Position numbers and translations under genes: made by a program. A stretch of 64,000 nucleotides of DNA from the NCBI GenBank assembly GCA_021229015.1, contig CM037777.1, forward strand, positions 63,313,593 to 63,377,592. The letters are read 5' to 3'. Shown piece after piece: positions 13,803 to 28,800 of this stretch (the first letter of the stretch is position 1; each line of letters starts with the position of its first letter). The notes under the pieces are model-generated. The model was not told the DNA's origin. It did not search any database and saw only the letters and a program-made list of their open reading frames with translations. Source of the stretch: Solen grandis (lineage: Eukaryota > Mollusca > Bivalvia > Adapedonta > Solenidae).

Positions 13803-16800
13803 CACAGAGAGAGAGACACAGAGAGAGAGAGAGAAAGAGAGAGAGAGTGGTGTTCCTACCAAAGTGTGACTTATACCTCGACTGATAAATATGTTACTTT
13901 AATGAGGTATAATTTCCCAATATATATCTCGGCATATATAACTCTGTTTTGAGCTTAACCTTTATGTCAACAACAACAAAATTAGAGAAATAAAATAAAC
14001 AAACAAATAAATAAACACACTTAAAAATCAATAGGCAAATCGAGGTGCAAGTCTTCTGCCTCTCGAAGGTATACCAATTCCAGCCACCCACCCTCCACAT
14101 ACAAAATTCGTGTCAATAGCACTAAAGAGTTTCGTACCAGTGCTGCATAAAATGTAAGTACTGTGTATTGACGGTAAATTTACATATCAGGGTATACACA
14201 TTCTATACTCAGCCAAAAGGAAAGTACCCCTCATACATAATTGATTTATATTTATATATTTGGAATCCGCATAATTCTATTCTGACTACCGGTTCTTGTT
14301 CTATCTGGAGTATATAACTAGATCTTTTCCTTTCTGACATTACGTGAAGATTTGCGGTATTTAGTTTGAACAATAATCTATGACATAGGGGTCGATTTGG
14401 CAGTTTTGTTTGATTTTATTTTGCGTGAATCTTATTCAGCTGTGATTTATTTCCGGTCAATCGATGTAGCTCAGATATCGACCTATGCTGCACAAGGCGC
14501 ACGTGCACTGCAATTCAATTTTGTCTTTAACCGAAGGGCATGGTTTTCTACGTAAAGGATAACGAGTGCAGAATGTTGTCTACGTTTCTTTTTTTACGTC
14601 AAGGTGTCAACACCGGTCTGAATGACCTGTGTAAAAGCTCTCAAAGAATAATTATGGGGAAAATCATGGCTGCGTCACAAAGATCTCCTTCGTTGGGGAT
14701 TGCATTGAAATGGTCAAGTAACGTAAATACAATATTTTAACACGTTATTGAATTATTGTCTTTATTATGCCACTGTAAAGTATTTTTTGAGTTGTTTATA
14801 ACATTTTGAGAGAAAAATACTTATCTGCAAATCACACACACACACACACACACACGACAGCGTTTTCCAAATATTCATGTGAAAGTGAAAGTAGGATAGT
14901 AATTCTTGTTTATATGTATTGCTCAATCTACACTAGAAGTGTTTAAATTACAATATAATGTATCGACAATGATAAAGGCTCATCTAGTAGCATTTAAGCA
15001 TGTTCATGTTACTGACGTTTGGGCATATTTTTATAGAACTTGAGTCTATTTGCGCGGAAGCACAATTCGCAGTTTTTGGGTGAATCCTACGGTTTAGTAT
15101 AGCTAGTGACGTCACAATTGATTTTACGTAGGCAACTGCACGAATTTATCTATCCGACTTAGACCACGTGACTCGTATGCCAGCTTTACACGATCATCTC
15201 GTGCATGATCCATAGCCAGCATTATCTTATATTGTATCCTACATATTTCTGTGCCTGTGATGTTCCTTTATGTCAATTGTTCTAAAACTGTCGGAAAATG
15301 TATTATCGTTATCCTAATTTGTGGCTTTAAATGATTTGTCTATTACCCAACGTGATGCAATTCCAACACAAGCTTCAAATTGGTAGCTGGAAGTCTATGG
15401 TCATACTGATATCAACTTACTAGAAATGAAAGATGCGCATTTCCTTGAGTTCTGAAAACAGCAGACAGTGAATAAAAGAAATAACACATGAAGGTAATTA
15501 TCAAATTCGCTATCATTTTAAGGAACACTAGTGCAAAGACTGTAGATGAAACAAATCTGGATTACCATAAGTTCGATTGCTATATAAGAAAAATATAAAG
15601 AGAGACAAAAAGCTAAATAAATTCATAATGAATGATGTACAATTAAATATTTATAATTTATATTATAAAAGATCTTATAAATGAATAATTAAGTGATCAA
15701 ATAAATTAACTAATAAAATTATTATAACACAATCAATTAATATACATCGTAATGAAACATCGTAACATACCGGGTAAATACAAATATAGAAATTAGTCTA
15801 AAATATACATCAAAGATAAGAAAAACTATTTAATAAAATTTTAAAAAAGATGAAAGAACGGATTAGTTCAACTGTTTATATCAAAAATATGAAACAATAT
15901 AAAATGTGATAATGAATATAAAAAAATGATGTAATATTAACATACATGTATATTTATATCTTAAATGCTGTATTAAATAAATAAATAAATACTTAAATAA
16001 ATAGGTAAATTATTTATCTAATTAGTGACTTACATAATAAAACAATACATGAATAGATAAATATTGATAATTCATAGATTGAAAAATGAAAACATAAATG
16101 GATAAAATAATGATAATGGACAAATCGCGATGTATATTCAAATAACAAATACAGATTTTTTTTTTGAAAATTTTGTCAGGCAATATTAACCTGAGACATT
16201 TAAATATTCACTGACCTTTCTTCGGCAATCGTCGGTTTCCGAAGTATAGTGCAAAAAGTATTTGTATTACTTAGAAGCAGTCACGAATCACACGGCCTGC
16301 TAGCCTCAATAATAATGTGTTACAGTTCGAAGCTGAAGGTCGTGGGTTTGAATCTCGCTTAGAGCATAAATATATTTCATATTTTCTAATGATGGTTAAT
16401 AATGTTCTATATGCAAATAGCACGATTTTAACAAAATTGTTGATGAATACTTTAGATTGTTTACTCAATACTTAACTGCATATAGACAAAATAGGATGCT
16501 TTTACCCCCCACCCCGCTTCACGCAGACACTGCACTCTGTCCACGGGATATATATATCCCGTGGGCAGATATATATATATTTAATATATATTTGATAAGG
16601 TGATTATGTAATTTTAAAAATAATCACATTCAATAGCATGCTTCTACTGTTCGCCATCACCCCGCTTTCACGCAGACACTACACTATTTCCACGGGATTC
16701 CCACTTCATGATAGAATCATTATCAGACCATCGTCTATGCGATATAGAAACGCTCAATACTGGCCTTTGATTGATCAACGACGGGGGGCGTGGTCTAATG

Positions 16801-19800
16801 ATTAAATACAGGTCAACAGTACTCCAACGAATCAATGTACATTGTTTATTAGTTATATCTGAGTTAACATACTTTTTAACGAGATATTAAGAATTGAAAA
16901 GTGGGTTCTTTCTTTTTGGGCTAAGTATATTTGCCTCAATATATTGAAGTTATAAAAGGCTGTAATTACATGCTTTCAAATTACAGATGCTTCTGTTAAT
17001 CTAAGAAATAGTAGTGTTATTAATATGAAACAATAAATATACATGTAGTGTAATTGGGAGGTCGAATAGAAGATGTCAGTGTCTCTCGTAGCTTACAGTG
17101 AAGTAACAAAAATCTGTCTGTTTTCTCACAAATGAATACATTTTAAATCTAGGATTGGATAATGGTTAACGAACTTTCCTCCATAGCAACTCTTCTAATC
17201 TGAGACAAAAGAGTGAATATAGCGAGAGCTCCTTCTCAATTTTGAAATAATGAGGATTGTTTATTGGGTCAAACTTCCCACTGACAGTAATAATATATGT
17301 CATGTGGAGACTGCCTTCTTGAGACATACGTAGTGCTGCTGTAACACTGTAATATGTGGAAGATACCACACCTGACACCGGGTCAACCATTCACTGAACA
17401 ACCTTTATAAGCTGGGAGCTAAACAGGGGAGCTATATCAATATCATTTCTGTCTCGGTCGAGGATCGAACCACGACCTCCACAATCTCAACACTCGGCCA
17501 TCGGGGTCGGTCTTGAAATAATGAGACCTGTCTTCATTTTGATTATACATAAACATATGCATAAGGGGCTATAAGTGTAATAACATCAGACAAAACAACA
17601 GTTTCCTGACACTGATTAGCCAGATTACGGAAGCAAATGTTGAGTGAAAAACTGAATAATAGAAATTCCATAAAATTCATTTTCTGTCAGAGGATACCTA
17701 AGAGATAAGACAGATTTATGGTCTAATTGTGTGTAATGGGATATTGTTCAGCCATTTTTTATTGTAGTAGAATATTTGACTGTTGTCATAAGAAGAAGAA
17801 CATGATTGTATTGTTTGAAAATGAGATATGATAGACATATGGGATTCTCAACCTAGTCAAGTGATAACATCTTAAGATCTGACTCCTGCGGGTAATAAAA
17901 CAATTTTGGTCACTCTTTGTATCGTAAACCATTCGTAAAAGGCGGTTTAACACAGTGGGTTGCAATACATTTTTGAGTGGTAATTTGACACGACTTGTTG
18001 AACTCGGTGCAAGACCCAAATAAATCTAGAACATTTTATTTTATCGATTGGAGAAGCCACGATTGAACACATCATTGTCAAGGCTTACGAGGAGAAATAA
18101 AATGTGATCTCACACCGAAATCAACAAATAATCAGTTTACTTTTTACTTATTTTTTGCGTATTTGGATTTTTATTTACGAATTTCAATAATTACATCTCC
18201 CGTGTGGAGCCCCTTGCCGTAGCTTTTCCCCATTTGGTGACCCAACCGAATAATGCCTGTATACTAATTGTTCAAGATTTATATAAAGGTTTAACATGGG
18301 TATAGAAATGAATATTATAGTTAATAAAGCTGTAATCTATGCTTTTTCATTGAAGCTGGCTTAGGTGGATTTGGGCTATGGTAGCTTTGATAGGGCTGAC
18401 GTTGGCCCAGGAGAGCGTGTTGGCTTGATAGGGCTAACATTAGCTCAGGAGAGCATGTTGGCTCTGTCAGGACTAACGTTGGCCCATGTAGGCTTTGTTA
18501 GCCCATGTTAGCTTTGTTGGCTTTGGTAGAGCTAGCGTTAGCTTAAGTGAGCATGTTGGCTCTGTCAGGGCTGACGTTAGCCCATGTTGGCTTTGGTAGA
18601 GCTGGCGTTAGCTCAGGTGAGCATGTTGGCTCTGTCAGGGCTAACGTTGGCCCATGTTAGCTTTGTTAGCTTTGGTAGAGCTAACGTTAGCTCAAGTGAG
18701 CATGTTAGCTCTGTCAGGGCTAACGTTAGCCCATGTTAGCTTTGTTAGCCCATGTTAGCTTTGTTAGCCCTTGTTAGCTTTGTTAGCTTTGGTAGAGCTA
18801 ACGTTAGCTCAAGTGGCATGTTGGAAGGCCCATGTTAGCTTTGTATAGAGCTAACGTTAGCATATTTAAAGGGGGAGAGATGACAAGAGAGAGGAGAGAG
18901 GAGAGAAGAGAGCGAGAGAAATATATCAATGATTTTAGTGTTAGTGGAATGATTTAGATTGAAACATTTAGTAGAAAATAAACATTAGTATAAATTTATT
19001 TCGGACTTAGACAAATTCATTCACCCCCCATGAAATCTTAACACTGGTGGCAGCGTCGGGATAAGGACTTTAACACGTGCATTGTCAAGTTCATTTTTTT
19101 AAAACGGATTATATTGTGCCAAAAACGGATTAAATTGTGTTAAAACGGATTATTAAAGAAATTTGAAATTTTGAAGACATATCAACAATAGTCAAAATGG
19201 GACCAAAACAACAAACAAGAGTTCAAGATAAAGACACTCAAAATCTTGACACAAATGAAAACGGAGTTTTAGGCGAAGTTGAGAGTCTTAAACAGAAACT
19301 CAAAAAAGTTTTGGAAAACAGGCTTCGACAAAATGAGGAAACATCTGTACTTGAGAGAGAAGAACTTTTAAGATCTCATCATGAACGACTCAACGCTGTT
19401 CGAATTCACGAAGAGGTAAATGACCACCAATGGAATAATCGACACAGCAGGCAGGCTAATTTGCGTTATGAAGTCCCCCTACCAAGACAAACCCTTTTTG
19501 ATGGAAAACATTCTTGGGATGGATTTATACATCATTTTGAGTCCATGGCTGAATCATGCAAGTGGGATGCTAGTGAGCGTTTGTTTCGACTTAAAAGCAG
19601 TCTCCATGGGGATGCAGCAGAATACGTATTTGGGCAACTACCTGAAGACATATTAAAAAGTTATGTTAGTCTAAGGGATGCTATCGAAAACCGTTTCAAA
19701 GAAAGGCGATCTCTGTCATCATATCTAGCTGAGTTGGAGAACAGAAAGTTCGAAAAGGAAACTTTGGCCGAATATGTGGCATCATTGAAAGGACTTATCG

Positions 19801-22800
19801 TCAAAAGCTTTCCATCAGCTGACAATTCTACACGTGAGACTATTGGTGTTCGGTACTTCTTAAAAGGATTAAATGATTCTCAAGCAGCTGTATCTATTGG
19901 AATGCAAGATCCAAAAACTGTAAATGAGGCAAGGAATCTGCTTGAAAATTATAACAGCATTCGCAATGATGTGCGTGGACCAAGAATTAGAAATATTGGT
20001 GCCCTGTCTATGGATGCGTATGTGACGGAAAGACGTCTCCAAGAATTCACCAAAGATTTAAAATCTGACATTGGAAAGAAAATTGATATTCTTGCACAGA
20101 AAATAGAAAAAGTTGGGAATGGTGATGGATTTAAAGTATCGCGTAAAAAGGTTGACAAGAAGGATATTACCTGTTATGCGTGTCAAAACAAAGGTCATTA
20201 TGCTTACGAGTGCACTGCCAGAAAGGATGTTTCGGAAAACCAGTAGAGATCAATGCTAACGGCCCAGTGTTGATCGAGAAAAACAATGTAAATAGAAGGA
20301 ACAAACTGACAATAAAATGTAGAAGTGTTTCTCATGATGGGATGTCGGTTATTATTCCTGTCATGTGTTTTGAGAAGATAAAAGCTAATTTCGTGCTGGA
20401 CACAGGTGCTTGTGCAACAATTATTTCAACATCATTATATAATAAAATACCATCAGATCTGAGGCCTAAATTGGAAGCAATATCTCATGATGTGTGTCTT
20501 GAGGTTGCCAATGACGGATATTTACATGTGGATGGGAAGTGTACATTTGAGTTTAAAGCATCTGGACAATTATTTCAATTTCAAGTATTTATTGCACCAA
20601 TTCGAGAAGATGGACTTATTGGTATGGATTTTCTACATATTAATGATTACCAACTAAGTGCTAGAAATGGATTACGTCTCAACAACAAGAAAATATCCAC
20701 CATAATTGAGAGAGTTCCTTTAAGAGCAGTCAGAATTACCACAAACTCAAGAATCACTATACCTGGGAATACAGAATGTGTTATCCCAGGTCAAGCAATA
20801 AATCTTCAGTCAATTAAAACCCCATTAGCAATGATCTGCCCTGTAGAAGATGAAAAACCATCTAATCACGTAATGATTGGGAATGTGCTCATATCCCCTG
20901 GGACCCTTGGCAATGGGAAGATACCCGTTAGGCTCGTAAATACCTCCAGCAGGTCAGTAAAACTCAGCAAGGGGTCAACCTTAGGATATCTGCATGAGAT
21001 TGATTCAACTGATTTATTACAAGATAAGGTGGAATTTACAGAGAATACAGATTCTGAGCATTTACTGCAGAAGGATATTGACACATCATCGTGGTGCACA
21101 GATTTGAAAGATTTATATGATAGGTCCTGTATTAACCTCAATAGTGACCAAATACAAAGGCTAAAGGAACTGTTGCACAAGTACAGGGATATATTTTCTA
21201 AGTCCTCAAATGATTTGGGAAGAACAAACATTGTAAAGCACAATATTGAGGTGAAGCAAGGCGCAAGACCTGTTAAACTTCCTCCTCGTAGAGTTCCACG
21301 TGCTTTTGCAAATTGCGAAGACAAAATAATAGGAGAGCAGTTTGAGATGGGAATAATTGAAGAAAGTACAAGTCCTTGGTCTAGCCCTCTTTGTTTTGTC
21401 CGTAAAAGAAACAACGAAATCAGGGTCTGTGTTGACTACCGCCGCTTGAATGAAGTAACCAAGAAAAATGCCCACCCCCTGCCTCGCATCGATGATTGTT
21501 TAGAGAGCTTAGGCGGCAACAAGTATTTTTCATGTTTGGATCTTACTTCAGGGTTTTACCAGATTGAAATGAATATAAATGATCGGGAAAAAACTGCTTT
21601 TGTGACTTCACTTGGATCTTTCTATCAATATGTTACCATGCCTCAAGGACTTAGTAACAGCCCAGCTACATTTCAACATTGTATGGAATTGATTTTTAAA
21701 GGACTTCAGTGGAAATCTATGATAATATATATGGACGATCTCTGTTCATTTGGTACAACATTCGATGAAGCATTATCAAGACTAGATGAGGTGTTTTCCA
21801 GACTTAAAAGTGCAAATTTAAAGTTGAAACCTAGCAAATGCCACTTGTTTCAACAGACAGTGAATATTTTGGGGCATACAGTTGATGCAAAGGGGATACG
21901 ACCTACAACCGAAAAGGTCCAGACAGTGAAAGAATGGCCTGTACCTAAATCGTTGACTGAGCTCAGATCGTTTTTGGGATTTTGCTCTTATTATAGAAGA
22001 TTCATTCGGGATTTCAGTAAAAGGGCTGCCGCACTTAATCGCTTAATGGGGCCGGTCAAGCGTTTAATTGGGGTTTAGAGCAAGAACAATCATTTATGGA
22101 TTTAAAGTCAGCGCTTTCGGGAAACGAAGTTTTGTCTTATCCTCAGGAGGAAGGTGTTTTCATATTGGACACAGATGCTTCCAATGTTGCTATAGGTGGG
22201 TGCTTAAGTCAACTACAATGGTCAGACACAGCCAAGGAGTTCGTCGAGAAACCAATATCATTTGCAAGCAAATCACTTGACAGTACTCAACGTCGATATT
22301 GTGCAACACGAAGGGAACTTTTGGCTGTAGTGACTTTTGTGACACAATTTAGGCACCATCTCCTGGAAAAGAATTTGTGTTGAGGACAGATTGCTCTAGT
22401 CTAAGGTGGATTATGTCTTTTAAATCACCAACAGATCAAATGGCAAGATGGCTAGAAGTTCTGTCTCAATTTGACTTCAAGATCATGCATCGCAGTGGGA
22501 AGAAACACTCCAATGCAGACGGATTATCAAGAATACCGTGTGATCCCAAGGAATGTCAATGTTATGATGGTAGAACAGTGCTCCAAGAGTTACCATGTAA
22601 TGGTTGTGATGCATGTGTAAAGAAGCACAATTCATGGTCAGACTTCGCTCAATTTGATGATGTTGTACCTTTATTCAGCAAAGGTATATCCCAACCTTCT
22701 GTCAAGAAAATAGGCGTGCATAGAATTGGAATACAGAAGACCCGTCAATTCACTGTATGGATTTGCCTGATATTCCAACTTTTGCATATGTGTTGTAAAT

Positions 22801-25800
22801 GGGTAACAGAGAGTATGGATCTAGCTTACTGTGGAATACGGAAATTTAGACGTAATGGTGTTGTATATGTCAACCGACTGCGCTTCCAGCATAAACCACA
22901 AGCTTGTTCTACTGAGCCTAACCAGTCACATTGCGTTGAGGAACTTACACAAAATGAGGATATAAACTCAAACTTAGAAGGCTCACTTTCAAACGGTGTA
23001 ATGCAAACTTCTTTGTTTGGTCATCTTAAACATTTTTGTACAGTCAATAAAACGCCTCGGGACATGGCTATATTACAGGCTAAAGACCCAGATATCGGTA
23101 CCGTGTTGCAGTGGATTAGTTCTAGCCAAAACAGACCGAACAGAGATGTTGTTGCCGGTTTTTCGCCTAGCGTACGAAATCTATGGTTACATTGGGATTT
23201 ACTGACTAAAATTGATGGTGTTTTGTTTAAAAGAAATGTCACACGCGAAGGCAGTGAAGTGATGCAATTAGTACTGCCAAGAACATTAATAAACGAAGTG
23301 TTGCGCTCAGCTCATGACTCAAATACCGGAGGACATTTAGGTATCGATAAAACATATTCTAAACTTAAAGTGAAGTTCTACTGGTATAAGATGAAAGACA
23401 GTGTGAAGTTACATATACATGCATGCGAAAAGTGCTTGAGGAGAAAAAGGCCTTTCAGAATGCCAAAATCGCCGCTCACGGAATACACTGTGGGGTTTCC
23501 ATTGGATCGTATATCTACGGACATTATGGGTCCTCTACCAGAATCTGACAGTGGCAACAAATACTGCTTAGTAGTTATAGATAACTTTACGAAATTTGCA
23601 GAAGCCTACGCTATTCCAGACCAAACAGCTTCAACTGTTGCTACTAAAATTGTGTATGAATTTTTGTCACGTTATGGCATTTGCTTAGATTTACATTCTG
23701 ATTTGGGCTCTAACTACCAGTCACATCTTTTTAAAGAAGTTTGTAGACTACTTGAAATAAACCAAACAAAAACTTCGGGATATCGCGGCATGGCTAATGG
23801 AATGGCAGAAAAGTATAATCAAGTGCTACAGAACATGATAACAACCTACATAAATGCAGGCCAGACAAATTGGGATGACAATATTAACTTGGTGACCTCT
23901 GCTTATAGAAGCTGTGTACATGAAGCAACTGGCTTTACTCCAAATATGATGATGTTTGGTCGGGAAGTAACACTACCAGTAGAGTTATCCATGGGTTGCG
24001 TCCCCTCAAAGAATTATACTACTTCAACCACAAGTTATGTAATGGAATTACAAGAAAAACTTGGCGATGTTTATGCTTTGGCAAGATCAAGTTTGAAGAA
24101 AAACGCAAAAAGACAGAAAAGAGATTATGACACAAGGATTAGTATGCATAGTTATGAAGTCGGAGATCTTGTTTTATGTCTTAACAAGAGAAAGATGAAA
24201 GGAAAATCCAAGAAAATAGATCCAAATATCTGGGAAGGACCATTCCAAATACACCGTAAAGTCAGTGATCTTTTATATGAAATACGTTTTGGGAAAAGAT
24301 CACTGACAAAAATCATACATCATGACCGCCTGAAGTTGTATGCTGGAAGTACAGTCCCAGATTGGTGTGTACAGAGTAAAAATGCTGATCCTGGCCAACA
24401 GAGATTTTTACCCATACCGAATATTGTCATGGGACAATTAAACAAACAAGCTTACAGACAAGCTGAAGGGGATAGAATCCATGCTAAAAAAATAAACTCT
24501 TCTTGTAAACAGAAACAATTTAACAGATCAACATTTACCCCAAGACATAGTTTAAGACATAGAAAGCCTGTTGACCGGTACCAGGTCACTAAAACAACAC
24601 AGTGCGGATGTTAGTGGCATGTGTACAAACTTAGTGTAAACAAAAGCCATGGTACCATCCCATCATTTCATACATAATATCTCTACAATAGCCTGTGAAA
24701 CCAATGGAGCCAGCTTTTCCAACACCTTCAAGACAGATTAAATGGGAAATAAATGTTGTCTGGTCAGTCGTGTCATAATCAGGCAATGGACAATGGTTGA
24801 GAGTAAAGAGTCCTTTCATTCAGAAAACACTCACACTTTGATTTAAAGTCAGAGCTAGTGGATGTAAATTGTTACCATATTTTTCAAGCTTCGATGCATA
24901 CTTGCAATTTGTGTTACCAGGACTTTAAACACCGTTCTTCTTTGAGTAGACACATTAAAAGACACAATACCATGAATAGCTCAAATGGGTATCAATCTTC
25001 TAACCAGGTGATTGACAGTAGCTTGTTTCTTGAGCCGCTCTCTCCAGCACCAAACCTGTATAATGAGGAAATGCTAAAAGATGATATTAGCAACCAACTA
25101 GAGAGCATTAGCAGTTTAATTAAAACGGAAATGGACCAAACTCGGAGAGAGTGTAAGGAGGCCATCCAGGTAGCAACTGCCTCCCAGAAGGCGCATGTAT
25201 CAAGGGTTGCGACGGCCATGATGTCGGAGATAAATAATCTTCTAAAGCAGCAGGCACCGCAAAGAAAAACTGTGCCCACCGATTTCTTCGATGGCCTACG
25301 AAGACTCGATTCCCAGGTCAAACAGCTCCTAGACACTACCAATGCTGAGTCAACAGAATGATCATATATGGATTTTAAGTTCTATTATTTTTTTAAATGT
25401 GTAAAATTCTCAATGGATTATGCGTATTCGTCTTGGATCATAATAGTGTAAATTCCTATGGATTTGAATGTGTATCCACCCTTGGAATTAAAATATATTT
25501 GATTTAAAACCGTGAATTGTGTAAATTCATATGGATTTAAAATTATTTTTCAGGAATATCATTGCGCCAAGTTTATATATATTCAATTTATGATTAAAAA
25601 TGTTAGGGTATAAAATAAGTAAATGGCGCCAGGACTTTGACTATTATATGGCAAATAACATAATCATATGGTGCATTTCTTTAATAATAAAGCACCCAGG
25701 ACTTACCTTATGGTAGAAGACGGCTACCAAATAATGTTTTTACAGTGCCTTATTTGAAGTCATTTTTGTGTTAAGTTAACTAAATTGGAAAGGCACATTT

Positions 25801-28800
25801 ATAGGACATGGTGTGAAGGACACTCTCTTGTGGTTATGTAATGTAGTGTTTAACAGAATGAACATTTTGATTCTGTGCATTATGAAATATTAATGATACA
25901 ATCTTAAAGCATTGGATAGTTAATGCATGTTATTCTGCATGTTTAAGGTAAATGATATGTTTTTGAATTTATTTCTTTTATGTTTAATGGGGACCATTAA
26001 AGGCAAGTAGGGGGGAGTGTTCAAGATTTATATAAAGGTTTAACATGGGTATAGAAATGAATATTATAGTTAATAAAGCTGTAATCTATGTTTTTCATTG
26101 AAGCTGGCTTAGGTGGATTTGGGCTTGGTAGCTTTGATAGGGCTGACGTTGGCCCAGGGAGCGTGTTGGCTTGAGCTTTGTTAGCCCATGTTAGCTTTGT
26201 TAGCTTTGGTAGATCTAACGTTAGCTCAAGTGAGCATGTTGGCTCTGTCACGGCTAACGTTAGCCCATGTTAGCTTTGTTAGCCCATGTTAGCTTTTTAG
26301 CCCGTTAGCTTTCGTTAGCTCAAGTGAGCATGTTAGCTCTGTCAGGGCTAACGTTAGCCCATGTTAGCTTTGTTAGCCCATGTTAGCTTTGTTAGCCCAT
26401 GTTAGCTTTGTTAGCTTTGGTAGAGCTAACGTTAGCTCAAGTGAGCATGTTAGCTCTGTCAGGGCTAACGTTAGCCCATGTTAGCTTTGTTAGCCCATGT
26501 TAGCTTTGTTAGCCCTTGTTAGCTTTGTTAGCTTTGGTAGAGCTAACGTTAGCTCAAGTGAGCATGTTGGCTCTGTCAGGGCTAATGGTAGCCCATGTTA
26601 GCTTTGTATAGAGCTAACGTTAGCATATTTAAAGGGGGAGAGATGACAAGAGAGAGGAGAGAGGAGAGAAGAGAGCGAGAGAAATATATCAATGATTTTA
26701 GTGTTAGTGGAATGATTTAGATTGAAACATTTAGTAGAAAATAAACATTAGTATAAATTTATTTCGGACTTAGACAAATTCATTCACCCCCCATGAAATC
26801 TTAACATAATACGCAGAGAAAAATAGTCTCGACGTTAACATCTTTATTTTAACAAAATTTTCCGAGTCAAGTATATAAATACATTGTCAAAAAGAATTTC
26901 AATGTCCTTTTCATCATTTATTTCCATGATCATTACTTTTTTAGGTAAATCGAGATCAAAGAATAGAATGGAAAAAGGAGCTTCTGTAGAGTGTCAAGTA
27001 ATGGCGTATATATCTGGAAAGGACGTGATAAACCCCAGGCGCATAGTACTGGTCCAAACGAACTTGATTAACCTGACCTTCGTTCATACATGCATACATA
27101 TTTCTTTATTTTCAGCTGAGATATTTTTCTGAAATTTAGCACAAAAATGATAAACATGCTTGTGGCTTATGGAAGAGCATAGCTGTTTACTAAAATTTAG
27201 AAAAAGCATTAAAAACTTAGAAAGATGCTTTGAGAACATCTCAAAATAATATTTTTAGAATTATAGTTTATCACAAGTTGGAAAAAAGATAAGATAAAGA
27301 TTAGATATTTTATAAGATAAAGGTTAAAATACGTCAAACATGCATGGAAAATACAAAACGAGCCCAGTGTGCCAGGACTATACTTATGTTTTCTTAATAA
27401 AAATCAACGGAGAGATTTCCATTATTTTCCCGATGAAAATCACTTATTAAAATATTTTCTGAAAATGTTAAAATGTAAAAAGAAAAAAATGCAAACCTAA
27501 CCTCAACTTGAACTGCATTTTCATGAAATATTATCCCTAAACTGTGACTTTTATTTTTGGCAAATATACTTTTAATAATGTCTTAAATACATAAATAAAT
27601 ACATAAATCTTAAAGCTCGGGTTGCCCTTTAACAACCTACTTAAAAAGAAGAAACAAAAGACCACTATTTAACTCAGTGGATGATACTACAGTACTACTA
27701 GTTTAAACTTTTTTTATTTAATTAAACTCATACTAATCCCTCTCGACTGTTCTTGCGTTGGACTAGTACTTTGCGCCTGGAAAGACCATGGCAAGTCCGT
27801 ATCACCTAAGGAGATTTGGACCCACAACCCGCGTATCCCCAGTCACATATATGTTATCACTAGATCACGGCACCCTTTTCACTACTACTACTACTACTGC
27901 TGCTGCTACTTTTACAACTATTTTTCAATCTAATCTTGAAAGCCGTTTGCAAATATGACTACTGTCTGTATGATACTTGAAATATCTTGATAAATCAACA
28001 GTATGCCGACAAAATGATAGCCTTCCTAAGTTAGCCCGACCTTCATATAAACACACGCATTCAATCGATGTTCAAAAATATATTACTCAAGTACCTATCA
28101 GATATTTTTAGCCATTATTTGCCTATAATTCTATTTAACTATCAGTGGTTTTTCAATGTCAATGTTCACGCTCTGACGTCATAATTTTAAACTTTATACT
28201 CAAAGTTATCCCTGAATAAATACAATAAAAAAACAACGATTTGGATAAAACGTTATTAGGCAACTATATGTATGAATGGAATGTAATCACGTCTTTACAT
28301 TATATGACATCAGTACCTGGGGCATGTGATCGAACACAATGACCGATTCATACCTACGAGAAGAGCAGACGCGTGATTGTATGTCATTCATTTCTGTCAG
28401 TGAACAAATAGTGTTCACAAATATTTGATCAACAGTTTTAAATCACAAAGTACTATTATAAGGGCCTGCCTATGAAAATATCAAGTGTGTAGAAATATAA
28501 TATCGTCCATAACAAGAGCTGTCAGAAGACAGCACGCTCGACTATTCAAAATGCTTGTTGGTAAATCAAATGAAATCTATTTCAATTCTTGCCCTTCACA
28601 TACCCTGTACATAATAATAGTCAAAAATGATATACCTTGATAGTCTGATACCCCTTAATATTTTTATGATGTCTAAAATCAACCCCATGCCTAGTTACTG
28701 AGACATAAGCACAATAACACTGTGCATGCAAAATTTTAACCAAAAATCCAAGTTAGAAAAGGGCCATTATTGGTATAAAATTCAGTCCAAAAGTTATCCT

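Larger units (their letters stand above)
18269..26806 (+). mobile_element. Ty3/Gypsy LTR retrotransposon with accessory ORF
   Basis: The element is 8,538 bp with two LTRs beginning TGTTCAAG and ending CTTAACA, flanked by the 4-bp duplication TAAT (18265-18268 and 26807-26810). Inside, in order, are a primer-binding site, gag with a zinc knuckle, pol ordered protease-RT-RNase H-integrase (the Gypsy order), an extra zinc-finger ORF and a purine tract. The last ~200 bp of the two LTRs look identical, so the insertion is young. It lies in the first intron of the sulfotransferase gene in the opposite orientation. Pol is broken by two single-base shifts. Confidence 0.96.

Noticed and set aside
20866..21475. 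Minus-strand frames inside pol
   Set aside because: Antisense shadows of the reverse transcriptase frame.
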